The notes beneath the pieces were generated by a model. It was not told where the DNA came from. It saw only the letters and a program-made list of their open reading frames with translations, and made no database searches. A stretch of DNA of 51,951 nt from Exilispira sp964581895 (GTDB taxonomy: Bacteria; Spirochaetota; JAAYUW01). Location of the stretch: positions 1 through 51,951 of the forward strand of contig CAZOPR010000012.1 in the NCBI GenBank assembly GCA_964581895.1. The letters run 5' to 3'. The position numbers and the translations under genes are program-made. The stretch's first letter is position 1. Every line of letters begins with the position of its first letter. Positions 35,263-44,503 of the stretch are shown one piece after another.

Positions 35263-35489
35263 CTAATTAACCTCTTAATTTTTTATTTCTTTGTATTCTT
35301 ATTTTTATTCCTGTATTTATTCTTGTATTTATTCTTATTTTTATTCCTGTTTTTAATCTTGTTTTATTCTTATTTTTAATTTTGTTTTTAATATTTTTTT
35401 ATAATTTTTTTTGATTTCTTTTGATTTCTTTTGATTTTTTTTGTTTACCTTTTATGATGATTTTTCTTTTATTTTTATATTTCTTTAAT
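35263..35489. repeat. low-complexity T-rich leader of gntR
   Basis: Imperfect tandem words such as attctta-tttttattcctg and ttttgatttc fill the leader between the gntR promoter/operator and its start codon. No reading frame or structure of note. With 35490-35651 (operator, promoter, terminator) it makes up the gap between gntR and the radical SAM gene. Confidence 0.6.
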
Positions 35490-35519
35490 TGGTCTTACCA
35501 CCAGCCACTAAATTTAGTG
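35490..35519. promoter_or_regulatory. FadR-type operator plus adjacent palindrome
   Basis: TGGTCTTACCA (35490-35500) fits the TNGTNNNACNA consensus of FadR-subfamily GntR regulators and is perfectly symmetrical in its arms. Six bases on, CACTAAATTTAGTG (35506-35519) is a perfect 14-bp palindrome overlapping the -10 box. Both lie where a repressor would block gntR-operon transcription. Confidence 0.65.
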
Positions 35520-35544
35520 TAAAAGATATCTTTTAATTTGTCAA
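35516..35544 (-). promoter_or_regulatory. promoter of the gntR/glycyl-radical operon
   Basis: Minus strand TTGACA (35539-35544), 17 bases, TACACT (35516-35521). It is followed at once by the two palindromes at 35490-35519 and then a long T-rich leader. Confidence 0.6.
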
Positions 35545-35592
35545 TAGATTTTAAGGATTTTTTTTACTTTAAAAAAATTTTATTTTAAAAAG

Positions 35593-35623
35593 AAAAAAGG
35601 CTGCTATTTTGGCAGCCTTTTTT
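35593..35623 (-). terminator. intrinsic terminator after the radical SAM gene
   Basis: GGCTGC/GCAGCC stem flanked by six A-T pairs, with a run of T on either strand, so it can work in both directions. It sits about 30 bp beyond the stop of the radical SAM gene and insulates it from the gntR promoter. Confidence 0.9.
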
Positions 35624-35651
35624 CTTTTTAAGACTAATTAAAAAATTAAAT

Positions 35652-37103
35652 CTATTGAGTTTTGCCTATATTCTTAAAATTTTTTTCCCATATAGGGTCA
35701 AATTCTTTTTTTAATTCGTTTTCATAATTTGCAAGTCTTTCATAGTAATCATTATCTTTCAAAGCGATATCTGCAAAATCATCCTCTGGTTTTGAATTTT
35801 TTGATAAAATATTTTCTCTAAAATTTTTATAGTGATCCCTTATTGAACAGGGAAGAAGAAGATTTTGAATCTTTTCTGGACCAACATTATTCAATACTGG
35901 ATGGTTATAACCATATGAATATTGCCATTTTCTTCCATTTTCGAAAAGTTTACTGAAAAGTGCATCTGTCAAACTTTTACCATTTGCATAAAGTTCCTTT
36001 ATATTATCTTCATAATATGGGACAAAAACACAAGGCATTATGTTTCCATTCCAGTCTATATATAAGTAACCTCCAGCTCTTCCATAAGCAATACAACCAT
36101 AAGATATCATACCAGAGTTCCAAAAATCTGCTACAGGGTATTTTTTTCCTATCAAAATCTTAGACCAAGTCTCCCATAAAATTCTTCTTTGTTCGGCAGT
36201 TAACATTAAATCTATAGTTGTTCCCCTCCCGATAGGCATAAACTGAAAGATCCATATAAATGATGCACCAAGTTTTTCAAAATAAAAATCATAAAATTTC
36301 TCATCGTTGATAATATCAAAATTCTTTTTTGTTGCAGTAACTGAAATACCAAATGGAACACCATTTTGTTTAAGCCTTGATATTGCTTCTAAAATCTTTT
36401 TGTAAACCCCTTTGCCTCTTCTTTCATCTGTTTGATCTTCATATCCCTCAACAGAAATTGCTGGGATAAGATCACCAAGTTCGAATAATTTTTTAGCCAA
36501 TTCATCATCTATCAATGTTCCATTTGTATATGCCATAAAAAACATATTATCAAATTTTTCTGCTATATCCAAAAGAGTTTTTCCTTCTGATCTATATAAA
36601 AAAGGCTCACCGCCTGAAATTACAACCCCTTTATTCCCCCATACTTCATAATTTTCCCTTAATATTGCTTCAACATATCTATAATCTAAAGTTTCAGTAT
36701 TTATACCTGATGAATTTGCATAACAACCAATGCAGGTAAGGTTACATCTTTTAGTTGGAGATAAAGTTATAAATCCAGGTGGATATGTCCCAAATTTTTT
36801 ATAAAAATCCTCTTTAATCTCATGGTTTTCTAAAAGTTTATCTTGTAGAAAAATATTATTCAAAAGTCTTTTTATGTAATCTTTACTTAGATAGTTTCTT
36901 TCAAAATTCTTTTCAAATTGTATTAAAACTGCTTCGTAAAAACAATATCTATACTCTGCTTCTCTTATATTTCTTTTTCTTTGATTTTTTACTAAAAGAT
37001 CATTTTTTAATTTTTTTAAAATTAATTTTTCAGCATTTTTTCGAATCGTATTTTTAGATAAAAGCAAATCTGAAAAACTTTTAACTAAAAGATTCGAAGC
37101 CAT
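35652..37103 (-). CDS. radical SAM/SPASM-type protein
   Basis: 483 aa from ATG 37103, chosen over an upstream in-frame start because AGGGGG is well placed. After an N-terminal helical region of about 100 residues comes CNLTCIGC, the radical SAM [4Fe-4S] site, followed by VVISGGEP. A later set of Cys (GCIAYG, MPCVF, LLPCS) suggests an auxiliary SPASM-like cluster. Such enzymes often modify peptides or proteins, but no small precursor peptide is adjacent. It stands between a TetR gene and the gntR operon, and its promoter region carries TetR-type dyads, so the upstream tetR probably controls it. Substrate unknown. Confidence 0.75.
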   Translation of the reverse strand: MASNLLVKSFSDLLLSKNTIRKNAEKLILKKLKNDLLVKNQRKRNIREAEYRYCFYEAVLIQFEKNFERNYLSKDYIKRLLNNIFLQDKLLENHEIKEDFYKKFGTYPPGFITLSPTKRCNLTCIGCYANSSGINTETLDYRYVEAILRENYEVWGNKGVVISGGEPFLYRSEGKTLLDIAEKFDNMFFMAYTNGTLIDDELAKKLFELGDLIPAISVEGYEDQTDERRGKGVYKKILEAISRLKQNGVPFGISVTATKKNFDIINDEKFYDFYFEKLGASFIWIFQFMPIGRGTTIDLMLTAEQRRILWETWSKILIGKKYPVADFWNSGMISYGCIAYGRAGGYLYIDWNGNIMPCVFVPYYEDNIKELYANGKSLTDALFSKLFENGRKWQYSYGYNHPVLNNVGPEKIQNLLLPCSIRDHYKNFRENILSKNSKPEDDFADIALKDNDYYERLANYENELKKEFDPIWEKNFKNIGKTQ

Positions 37104-37191
37104 AAATCCCCCTTTTAATTTATCATTGAAAAAATATATGAAAAAGATCAACAAATCGGAAGTATAACAAAAATAGCTTTATTAACTAAAC

Positions 37192-37238
37192 GGTTAATTA
37201 ACCAACTAACAGATAACTAACTATTTAGTTAAAGTCAA
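37192..37238. promoter_or_regulatory. promoter and dyads upstream of the radical SAM gene
   Basis: On the minus strand TTGACT (37233-37238), 16 bases, TTATCT (37211-37216). The inverted repeat TAACTAA-CTAT-TTAGTTA (37214-37231) fills the spacer, and the perfect palindrome GGTTAATTAACC (37192-37203) lies just downstream of the -10. TTAGTTA-like words recur across the region. The arrangement suits repression by the neighbouring TetR protein. Confidence 0.55.
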
Positions 37239-37278
37239 GTTTTTTTTGGATTTTTGATTTTTCTAAATTTTTTCATTT

Positions 37279-37905
37279 TTAATTTTTGATTTTTTCAACA
37301 AATTTAATTGCGAATTGGTAGGTTGATTCTATAAAAAAATTTATAAAATCATCTTTATCTTTAATTTTTCCCTCTTTATGTAAGAATGCAAAATTTAAAA
37401 GAGGCATAAATATTGTTAAAAGCATCTTATATATTGATTTTTCATCATCTAAAATTCTTAAATTATACTTTTCAATCTCATTGTTCGCATAAGTAACTAT
37501 AAGTTTAAATTTTTCGATTAAAATATCGAAATCATCCTTTTTACCCATCCCTTGTATGAATAAAACATTTATTATATCTAAGTCTTTGTAAATATCCTCA
37601 AGAATGATTTGTATAACCTGCCTATATGCATCAATGCCAAAACTCCTAAAAGAAGTGGCTTTTTTTATTATTTCTGGAACAATATTTTTGGTGAACTCAT
37701 CAAAAAGAAAATTTAATAATTTTCTCTTACTTTCAAAATAATAGTAAATCAAAGCCTTATTTACATTTGCTTCTGCACTAATTTCATCAACAGATGTCGC
37801 ATCATAACCTTTTTTTGAAAAAAGGTGAGATGCAGCACTTAAAATCTTTTTAATTGTCTCATTTCCTTTGATGTCAATATTTAAAAATCCTTTACCTTTA
37901 TTCAT
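37279..37905 (-). CDS. TetR-family regulator
   Basis: 208 aa. N-terminal HTH with TSVDEISAEANVNKALIYYYFESKRKLL, then an all-helical ligand domain. Its start codon overlaps the stop of the upstream glycoside hydrolase gene by four bases (ATGA), so the two are translationally coupled. The dyads before the next gene downstream (radical SAM) are likely targets. Ligand unknown; a lipid or glycolipid product of the hydrolase is a guess from the coupling. Confidence 0.85.
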   Translation of the reverse strand: MNKGKGFLNIDIKGNETIKKILSAASHLFSKKGYDATSVDEISAEANVNKALIYYYFESKRKLLNFLFDEFTKNIVPEIIKKATSFRSFGIDAYRQVIQIILEDIYKDLDIINVLFIQGMGKKDDFDILIEKFKLIVTYANNEIEKYNLRILDDEKSIYKMLLTIFMPLLNFAFLHKEGKIKDKDDFINFFIESTYQFAIKFVEKIKN

Positions 37906-39875
37906 TTTTCAAGTACTATTTTTATCTTCCCTTTATATGATGTTTTAATATAAAACAATTGTTTTTTTTCATCATAAAAAATTTCAAGATTCTCAGCATT
38001 TTCTTTTTTATCATTCAAGTATACTGTTAAATTATAATTATTCTTAATTTCGCTTTTAGTATTTCCGTCTTTATTGAATTCCTTTTTATATAATTTTTCT
38101 GGTATAAAGATTACTGTCGATTCATCCTTATTAAATATAAAATCTTTATCATCTAAAAATTTTTTATCAACATTTTCCCATTCAAATATAATTTTTTTTG
38201 TCTTTGTATCAAAAGAAAAAGAAAGTGGAATACCATTTACTATAACTGGATATGGTCTTAAAAAGCCATCTATTGCTCTACTACATTTTTTTAAGCCTTC
38301 TTTGCAATTTTTTAAATCTTCTTTACAATAAATTGAGAAATCTTCCTTGTTCCAGTTGTCACCATATTTATGATTATTATTAACACAATATGTCCAGATT
38401 GTTGATGAAAGAAGTAGATTATCTATGGCATCATAAAACATTGAAATTGCTGTATTAGGAATTTTATAGTTTTTTATCTTAAATGAAATTCCATTAAAAA
38501 TATCAAAAGGAAGACCAAACTCTCCAAGAAGACAAGGCATATTGCCCATATTTTTAATGGTATTTTCCTTCATATTTTTAAGTTGCTCAAAGTAACTTTT
38601 AACTATATTTTTTTTACCAAAAACTGGTTTTCTTGTATCCCCTCTTATTGAAAAAAATGGAAAAAAGACTTTCAAAACCATAGGCATCCCATCATACCAG
38701 TGAAAACCATGAATCATCTTTTTAGTTTGGTCATGGTTAAATTCAGGGGCTTTTCCATGAGGTATCCCCTCAACAATTGTAAACCAGTTTTCATTTATGC
38801 TATTTATCTCTTTTTGAAATTTTGTTATAAATGGCTTCAAGTAATCATTTGCAAAATTGATACTTTTCCCATTTACCTTTGAAAAATAATCTTTCTTTAT
38901 AAGTTTAGGCTCGCCATTCAGAATATCCCAAACCCCTTCTGCTCGCCAGGGGCATATTGCACCATTGTTAAAAAGAGATATTCCTTTTTCATTGAAAAGT
39001 TTTTTCCCAATCGGTTTATATCCAAAAAATCCTTCATTATACTTATTTATATAAACTGGAAAACCAGAGGCAAGCATCATAGATTGAAAACCAGTTGGAA
39101 TATAACCTTTGGCATATGAGCAATTTTCAATATTATTTAAATCTTTATATCCAATGAAACCTGGATGCGGCTCATTCATGCTTCCAAAACCAATAATGTT
39201 TTTATTATCAGTAAGTTCTTTTGCAAGCTTTTTTATCGCGTTTATATATTTTGTTTGAAGATAATCCTGAACATTTTGTCCATCTATTACTAAATTTGGA
39301 GCAAAATCCTTTCCTCCAAAAAAAAGAGTAAACATTGTTGCTGCCGCATATCTATTATAATTTGTAGGCCAGATCATAGATGGGAATCTTTCTCTATAAT
39401 CTTTATGAAGTAGGGCAGAAAATGTTGGTCCTATTTTTTCAACATCTATTTTGACTTTATCAAAAGTCCACCATGGCGCTCCATCTCCTCCACTAAAGCG
39501 ACTATAAATATCCTGATGTGGATCTATATAGATATAAAATCCATAATCTGCTGCTTTTTTTAAAATTTTCTTGATAAACTCAATATATTCTATATCATAA
39601 ACATCTGGTTTTGATGGCTCAATGGCTTCCCAAGTTATAAGAAACCTTAAAAAATTAAAACCCCAGCTTTTCATCCTTTCAAAATGCTGATCTGCCTCTT
39701 CAATTTTACATGGTCTTCCTACAAAAGATATTTTATCTATATTTAAGCTTTCTTTATTATGAGTAGCACCATCTGGAAGTACTGGAATTTTTGCATCTGA
39801 AGAAAAATTGCAACCCTTAAATAGTAGAATCCTACCTTTTTCATCTACAAAATATCCATTTTTTGAATTAACCAT
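37902..39875 (-). CDS. GH5-family glycosidase, glucosylceramidase-like
   Basis: 657 aa from ATG 39875 (AGGTGG six bases upstream; a GTG three codons earlier is less likely). TIM-barrel glycoside hydrolase of clan A: SMNEPHPG with acid/base Glu235 and LLGEFGLPFD with nucleophile Glu452, DPHQDIYSRFSGGDGAPWW after strand 3, and a beta-sandwich-like C-terminal domain. The DPHQD and GGDGAPWW segments resemble the endoglycoceramidase/steryl-glucosidase subgroup (GH5_12-like) rather than cellulases. No signal peptide, so it should act in the cytoplasm, on imported or own glycolipids. Coupled to a TetR gene. Confidence 0.75.
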   Translation of the reverse strand: MVNSKNGYFVDEKGRILLFKGCNFSSDAKIPVLPDGATHNKESLNIDKISFVGRPCKIEEADQHFERMKSWGFNFLRFLITWEAIEPSKPDVYDIEYIEFIKKILKKAADYGFYIYIDPHQDIYSRFSGGDGAPWWTFDKVKIDVEKIGPTFSALLHKDYRERFPSMIWPTNYNRYAAATMFTLFFGGKDFAPNLVIDGQNVQDYLQTKYINAIKKLAKELTDNKNIIGFGSMNEPHPGFIGYKDLNNIENCSYAKGYIPTGFQSMMLASGFPVYINKYNEGFFGYKPIGKKLFNEKGISLFNNGAICPWRAEGVWDILNGEPKLIKKDYFSKVNGKSINFANDYLKPFITKFQKEINSINENWFTIVEGIPHGKAPEFNHDQTKKMIHGFHWYDGMPMVLKVFFPFFSIRGDTRKPVFGKKNIVKSYFEQLKNMKENTIKNMGNMPCLLGEFGLPFDIFNGISFKIKNYKIPNTAISMFYDAIDNLLLSSTIWTYCVNNNHKYGDNWNKEDFSIYCKEDLKNCKEGLKKCSRAIDGFLRPYPVIVNGIPLSFSFDTKTKKIIFEWENVDKKFLDDKDFIFNKDESTVIFIPEKLYKKEFNKDGNTKSEIKNNYNLTVYLNDKKENAENLEIFYDEKKQLFYIKTSYKGKIKIVLEK

Positions 39876-39899
39876 ATAAACCACCTGATAGTTTATTTC

Positions 39900-40110
39900 A
39901 ATTTATTCGAATTATTAACTAATTTAATTTTCTTCTACTTTTAAATAAATTCAATATTTATATTTATTTTATTTCATTACTTATTTTATCTCATTATTCA
40001 TTTTTTATCTTATTTCCTTATTCATCTTTGTATTTTATTTCATTATTCATCTTTTTATTTTGTTTTATTATTCTCCTTTTTATCTTATTTCATTATTCAT
40101 CGTTCTAATT
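39900..40110. repeat. low-complexity T-rich intergenic DNA
   Basis: Imperfect repeats of ttattcatcttt-like words between the GH5 gene and the end of the collagen-like gene. No gene, hairpin or promoter recognised. Confidence 0.6.
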
Positions 40111-40122
40111 TTTAAATGATAT

Positions 40123-41241
40123 TTACTTAGAATCTGAAAGATTCTCATTGTCAAAATATCCGTTACTAACATTCATGAAAAGATCTTGCAAATTAACCAT
40201 ATTTATAAAAATTGCGCCATCTTTTCCATTATTTACTGCTGCTGTTAATAAAGTTAATGCAATATTGAATAGATTTATAGAGTCAAAAGATAAAGAATTT
40301 ATATACCCACTTTTTCCACCAAAGGCTTTTAATGTGAAATGCTCAAAAATCTTAAAGTTTCTTGGACAATTTATATAGATATCCCCTGCATCACCACCTT
40401 TTCCTGGTGAACCTGACATTCCATCTCTGCCTTTTTTACCATCTGATGCACCATTGTAGCCCTTACCACCATCACCTCCTTTCCCGCCGGCACCAGCATT
40501 TCCACCATTTCCACCACTTGTGTCTATAGTTATTGTAATAGAAACTGGATATAAATATACTCTTCCTAAAATTCTATCATAAACTATTACAAAATAGTCA
40601 CTTAAATAACCAGGTATCTGTCTTGGAACCTTATAGTAAGCAATATCAAAAGAAACTGTCCTACCATCTTTCCCATCTTCTCCATCACCACCGTCCCCTC
40701 CATCTTGCCCATCTTTACCTTTTGGAGAAGATGCTGTTCCATCTTCTCCTTTACTTCCATTGTACCCATTAGCCCCATTTTGCCCATCTTCCCCTTTAAA
40801 AATAAGATGAGGAAAATTATACCAATCGACATTAAAAACAATTTTGCTCTCAATCAGATTGTTGTATTTTGAAGAAACTATCAAAGTATAATCTTCATAA
40901 GCTGCAAAAAGAAAATCAGGATTAAAGGTAAAATAAAAGGCCCCCCAAAAGTCATGATTAAAAACAAGAGAATTATTAGGAGTGGTAAAATTTAAATCGT
41001 CCAATTTTGGATTTTTAATCTTTTTCCCTTCTTTTGTTGTAACTGTAACTTTTGGATAGTAAGAAAAACCAGGGATTATCTTATCTACTTTATTAAATGA
41101 ATTATATTCTATAAGTTCCACTTGGATTGTTTGAATAGATATTTTTTTAAGGCTTTGCTCAAAACATGAGACATAAAAAAAGAAAATAAAAAATAAGGTA
41201 GATAAAGTAATAAATATTTTGATTTTTCTTTGTTTTTTCAC
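40123..41241 (-). CDS. collagen-like Gly-X-Y lipoprotein
   Basis: 372 aa. Signal sequence with lipobox FYVSC (Cys26). Two blocks of Gly-X-Y triplets: residues 150-193 (about 13 triplets, interrupted once at TASSP) and 243-287 (about 14, with small breaks), rich in GKD, GED and GGD. Between and around them are beta-rich segments. Charged Lys/Asp triplets stabilise bacterial collagen-like triple helices without hydroxyproline, so a trimeric surface or periplasmic lipoprotein is plausible. The Gly-coding stretches make a G+C-rich island in this genome. No relative is recognised. The gene follows mraY by about 47 bp and could be transcribed from it. Confidence 0.7.
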   Translation of the reverse strand: MKKQRKIKIFITLSTLFFIFFFYVSCFEQSLKKISIQTIQVELIEYNSFNKVDKIIPGFSYYPKVTVTTKEGKKIKNPKLDDLNFTTPNNSLVFNHDFWGAFYFTFNPDFLFAAYEDYTLIVSSKYNNLIESKIVFNVDWYNFPHLIFKGEDGQNGANGYNGSKGEDGTASSPKGKDGQDGGDGGDGEDGKDGRTVSFDIAYYKVPRQIPGYLSDYFVIVYDRILGRVYLYPVSITITIDTSGGNGGNAGAGGKGGDGGKGYNGASDGKKGRDGMSGSPGKGGDAGDIYINCPRNFKIFEHFTLKAFGGKSGYINSLSFDSINLFNIALTLLTAAVNNGKDGAIFINMVNLQDLFMNVSNGYFDNENLSDSK

Positions 41242-41288
41242 TTCCTTCCCCGTTTTTAATTATATTAAAAGGAAGATCTTATATGATT

Positions 41289-42335
41289 TTATCTTATCTT
41301 TAATATTAAGCCAAGGAAACCTAAGGTTATCAAGAGCTGGATTATTATGAATTTAACCATAACCTGAGTATTTGACCAGTTCCTTGTAGTTCTTACATGG
41401 TCATGAAGAGGAAATCTTGTATTATGGAAAATTTTTATTTTTAAAAATCTCATAAAAGCTACTTTTATAAGCCCAGTTCCACCATTTACAAGAAGAACTG
41501 TTGAAAGTATAAAATATAAAAATGGATTACCAGTTTTCAAAACCAGTGCTCCAATAAAAAAACCAAGAGCACGAGAACCTGCATCACCCATCAAAACAGA
41601 ACTTGGGTAGGCGTTAAACCATAAGTAAGCCATAAGCGAGCCAACCATTGCAAAGTCAACTACAGCCCACTTTGCACCTTCAGGTAGATGAGGTAAAAGA
41701 AGATAAGATGATATTTTACTATGCCCGATTATTAAATATAAAAAGACACCTAAAGTTATAAGACAAAACATAACAAGAGCGCCAGAAAGGCCATCTACGC
41801 CATCGGAACAGTTTGTTGTATTTATAGATATCCATATTAATATTGTCGAACCAAAAATATACCAGAACTTTGGAACTTCTATTATCTGTTTTGTAAAGGG
41901 AAGCCATATCTTTGTATGAGAAAAATAACTTATTACAAATGCAGCAGCCAGAGCAAGAATAAAATCTAAAATTCCTTTTTTATATTCATTCCATGGTTTT
42001 TCACTTGTATCATCTAGATAACCTGTCAGCATTGTTAAAAGGGTTAGGATAACTATGATTGCAAGTTCCCAGTTCATCGGCGCTACTAAAAAAGAAACAA
42101 GCACAAATATTATTATGAAAATTATACCAGCACCTGTTGGTTTACCTTTAGCATGAGTGGAATCATGAGCAAAATTTCTCCCTCTATCCGAAGGTAGATA
42201 TTTGGAAAATTTCGGGATTGCTAAAAATGAAAAGAGAAAAGATAGATATAATGAAAGCAAAATCATGAATGAATGAGATTCAAATAATCTAAAAGGGCCA
42301 AAATATGTTTTTAGTCTTGCAAGAAGCTGTAACAT
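41289..42335 (-). CDS. mraY: phospho-N-acetylmuramoyl-pentapeptide transferase
   Basis: 348 aa multi-span membrane enzyme. It links UDP-MurNAc-pentapeptide to undecaprenyl phosphate to form lipid I. Motifs: HAKGKPTGAG near 61-70, YLDD (106-109), INTTNCSDGVDGLSG (171-185), and MGDAGSRALG. The C-terminal HHH motif of most MraY proteins appears as PLHDHVRTTRNWSNTQV. The dcw neighbours (murF, murD, ftsW) are missing here, so the gene stands outside its usual cluster. Gap to rel is about 160 bp of A/T. Confidence 0.85.
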   Translation of the reverse strand: MLQLLARLKTYFGPFRLFESHSFMILLSLYLSFLFSFLAIPKFSKYLPSDRGRNFAHDSTHAKGKPTGAGIIFIIIFVLVSFLVAPMNWELAIIVILTLLTMLTGYLDDTSEKPWNEYKKGILDFILALAAAFVISYFSHTKIWLPFTKQIIEVPKFWYIFGSTILIWISINTTNCSDGVDGLSGALVMFCLITLGVFLYLIIGHSKISSYLLLPHLPEGAKWAVVDFAMVGSLMAYLWFNAYPSSVLMGDAGSRALGFFIGALVLKTGNPFLYFILSTVLLVNGGTGLIKVAFMRFLKIKIFHNTRFPLHDHVRTTRNWSNTQVMVKFIIIQLLITLGFLGLILKIR

Positions 42336-42493
42336 CTTTTTTCCTTTATTTAATATTTGATATTTGTTTATTATTAATTTATTATTTATTTTTTAATTAT
42401 TTTTTATTCATTTATTATTTATTCAATAGTTATTTTCTAATGTATAATATCATTATTTTACTAATAATTTACCAAGTTTTAATTTATTAAATA

Positions 42494-44503
42494 TTAATTT
42501 ATCCTAGAAAGTTTTATTTTATCTTCAAGTTGTAATATCTGGCTTTCAAAGATAGGAAAACTTTCCTCTGTCTTTGATTCAACTAAAATAAAACAGGTTG
42601 TTTTTAAGTCCTTTACAACTGAATTTAACTCTTTTAAGTGAAGGTTTGCTATATCTATTGAATTTACAATTTCGGCTATAATTTTGGTAGAATTTTCTTC
42701 ACTTTCAATCTTATATTTTCTTGAAAAAGTTGCAAAAGGATCATTCCAGCTTACTGATATAATCCTTGAAGTGCCATATTCGTTTAATACCTTTTGAATG
42801 AACCTGCATTGAGCCTTGTGTATTATAACTGAATGTTTTGCTACACTTATAAAGCCTACAATTTTATCTGCTGGTTGAGGTTTGCAGCAAGTGGCGAATT
42901 GATAAACAATATTATGATTTCCAAATACATAGACATATTTACTTTCAGAAACAACTGTTTTTGAAAGATCGACTTTTTTTTCAGTATCTATTGAATTTAT
43001 AACATTTGAAGCAGCTTCAGAAGATAATTTGATTTTCTCATTCTTATTTTGTTGATCAACCTGCTTAAAAAAGGATCTTATTTTTGATTTTGCTTTTCTT
43101 GTTTTTGTTATTTCAAGCCAATCAATAGATGGTAACTGTTTTTTTGATGTTAAAATTTCAACTACTTCGCCACCTTTTAATTCTTTTCGAATCGGGACAA
43201 ATCTTCCATTTATCCTTGCTCCTATGCAATGAAGACCTACTTCGGTATGTATGGCAAAAGCAAAATCAAGTGCTGTTGCATTTTTTGGTAGTTGGACAAC
43301 ATCACCCTTTGGAGTATAAACAAAAATCTGCTCTGATAAGATTTCTGCTTTTAAGTTTTCCATCAGATTTTCATCTGAAAAATCTTTCTGCTTCCAATCT
43401 TTTAATTTTGAAAAGATTTTTAATTCTGTTTCAATCTTCTTTTCATCCGATATATTTTCTTTGTACATCCAATGTGCAGCAACACCGTATTTTGCATTGT
43501 TATCCATTTCATAAGTTCTTATCTGAACTTCAATATGTTTGCCATTATTATCTATAACAGTTGTATGTAAGCTCTGATATAGATTTGCCTTTGGGAAGGC
43601 TATATAATCTTTAAATCTTGATGGTATTGGTTTATAAAGATTATGGATTATGCCTAAAACAGTATAGCAGTCTCTTATAGAATCTGTAAGTATTCTAATA
43701 CCCATTAAATCATATATTTCATCAATGCTTTTGTTCTGGTTTTTTAGTTTTCTATATATTGAATAAAAATGCTTTCCCCTTCCTTCTATTTTAATATTTT
43801 GTAAATCTTCTTTTTCAATAGCAGCTTTAATTTCTTGAATAATGGTATCTAAATATTTTTGCCTATCTTCCTTTTTCGATGCTACTGCACTTTTTATATA
43901 CTGGTAAGATTTGTAATCTAGATAATAAAGAGATAGATCTTCAAGTTCATCTTTAATCCATTCAATACCAAGTCTTGAAGCTAAAAGGGCATATAGTTCT
44001 ATTGTATTTTTTGCTATCTCAATTTGCTTACTGGATGGTTGAAATTGCAAGGTTCTCATATTGTGAAGTCTATCAGCAAGCTTTATTATAAGGACTCTTA
44101 AATCATCTATAATCGAAAAAATGAATCTTCTTAAATCCTCATAACCCTTAGAAACAAACTGAGCGCTATTTCTCATCGCAGATATTTTTGTTACACCTTT
44201 TATAAGCTTCAAAATAGTTGGATCAAAATCTTTAAGTATCTCTTCTTCAGTAGTTTCAGTGTCTTCTAAAATATCATGCATTAAAGCTGCACAGATAGTG
44301 CTGACATCCATTTTCAAATCAAGAAGAATTATTGCTACAGAAAGAGGATGAGTAATATAATCTTCTCCAGACAATCTTTTTTGCCCTAAATGTTTTTCAT
44401 AAGAAACCTTATAAGCCTTTAGGATTAAATCTTTATCTTTTTCATCAAAGATACCAATCTTCTGGAAAAATTCTTGCTCTAAACTTTGAACCTGCGAAAT
44501 CAT
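42494..44503 (-). CDS. rel: bifunctional (p)ppGpp synthetase/hydrolase
   Basis: 669 aa. N-terminal HD hydrolase domain intact (MHDILEDTE, His76-Asp77; KLADRLHNMRTL), synthetase domain (FYSIYRKLKNQNKSIDEIYDLMGIRI split by usual motif order; YQSLHTTV), TGS domain (VYTPKGDVVQLPKNATALDFA) and C-terminal ACT. With both active sites present it should make and degrade the stringent alarmone. Its ATG overlaps the prmC stop by four bases, so it is coupled to prfA-prmC translation genes, an apt setting for a regulator of translation. Confidence 0.88.
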   Translation of the reverse strand: MISQVQSLEQEFFQKIGIFDEKDKDLILKAYKVSYEKHLGQKRLSGEDYITHPLSVAIILLDLKMDVSTICAALMHDILEDTETTEEEILKDFDPTILKLIKGVTKISAMRNSAQFVSKGYEDLRRFIFSIIDDLRVLIIKLADRLHNMRTLQFQPSSKQIEIAKNTIELYALLASRLGIEWIKDELEDLSLYYLDYKSYQYIKSAVASKKEDRQKYLDTIIQEIKAAIEKEDLQNIKIEGRGKHFYSIYRKLKNQNKSIDEIYDLMGIRILTDSIRDCYTVLGIIHNLYKPIPSRFKDYIAFPKANLYQSLHTTVIDNNGKHIEVQIRTYEMDNNAKYGVAAHWMYKENISDEKKIETELKIFSKLKDWKQKDFSDENLMENLKAEILSEQIFVYTPKGDVVQLPKNATALDFAFAIHTEVGLHCIGARINGRFVPIRKELKGGEVVEILTSKKQLPSIDWLEITKTRKAKSKIRSFFKQVDQQNKNEKIKLSSEAASNVINSIDTEKKVDLSKTVVSESKYVYVFGNHNIVYQFATCCKPQPADKIVGFISVAKHSVIIHKAQCRFIQKVLNEYGTSRIISVSWNDPFATFSRKYKIESEENSTKIIAEIVNSIDIANLHLKELNSVVKDLKTTCFILVESKTEESFPIFESQILQLEDKIKLSRIN

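Noticed and set aside
35263..35489. T-rich imperfect repeats as a riboswitch or structured RNA
   Set aside because: Too little G and C to form a stable fold; low-complexity words only.
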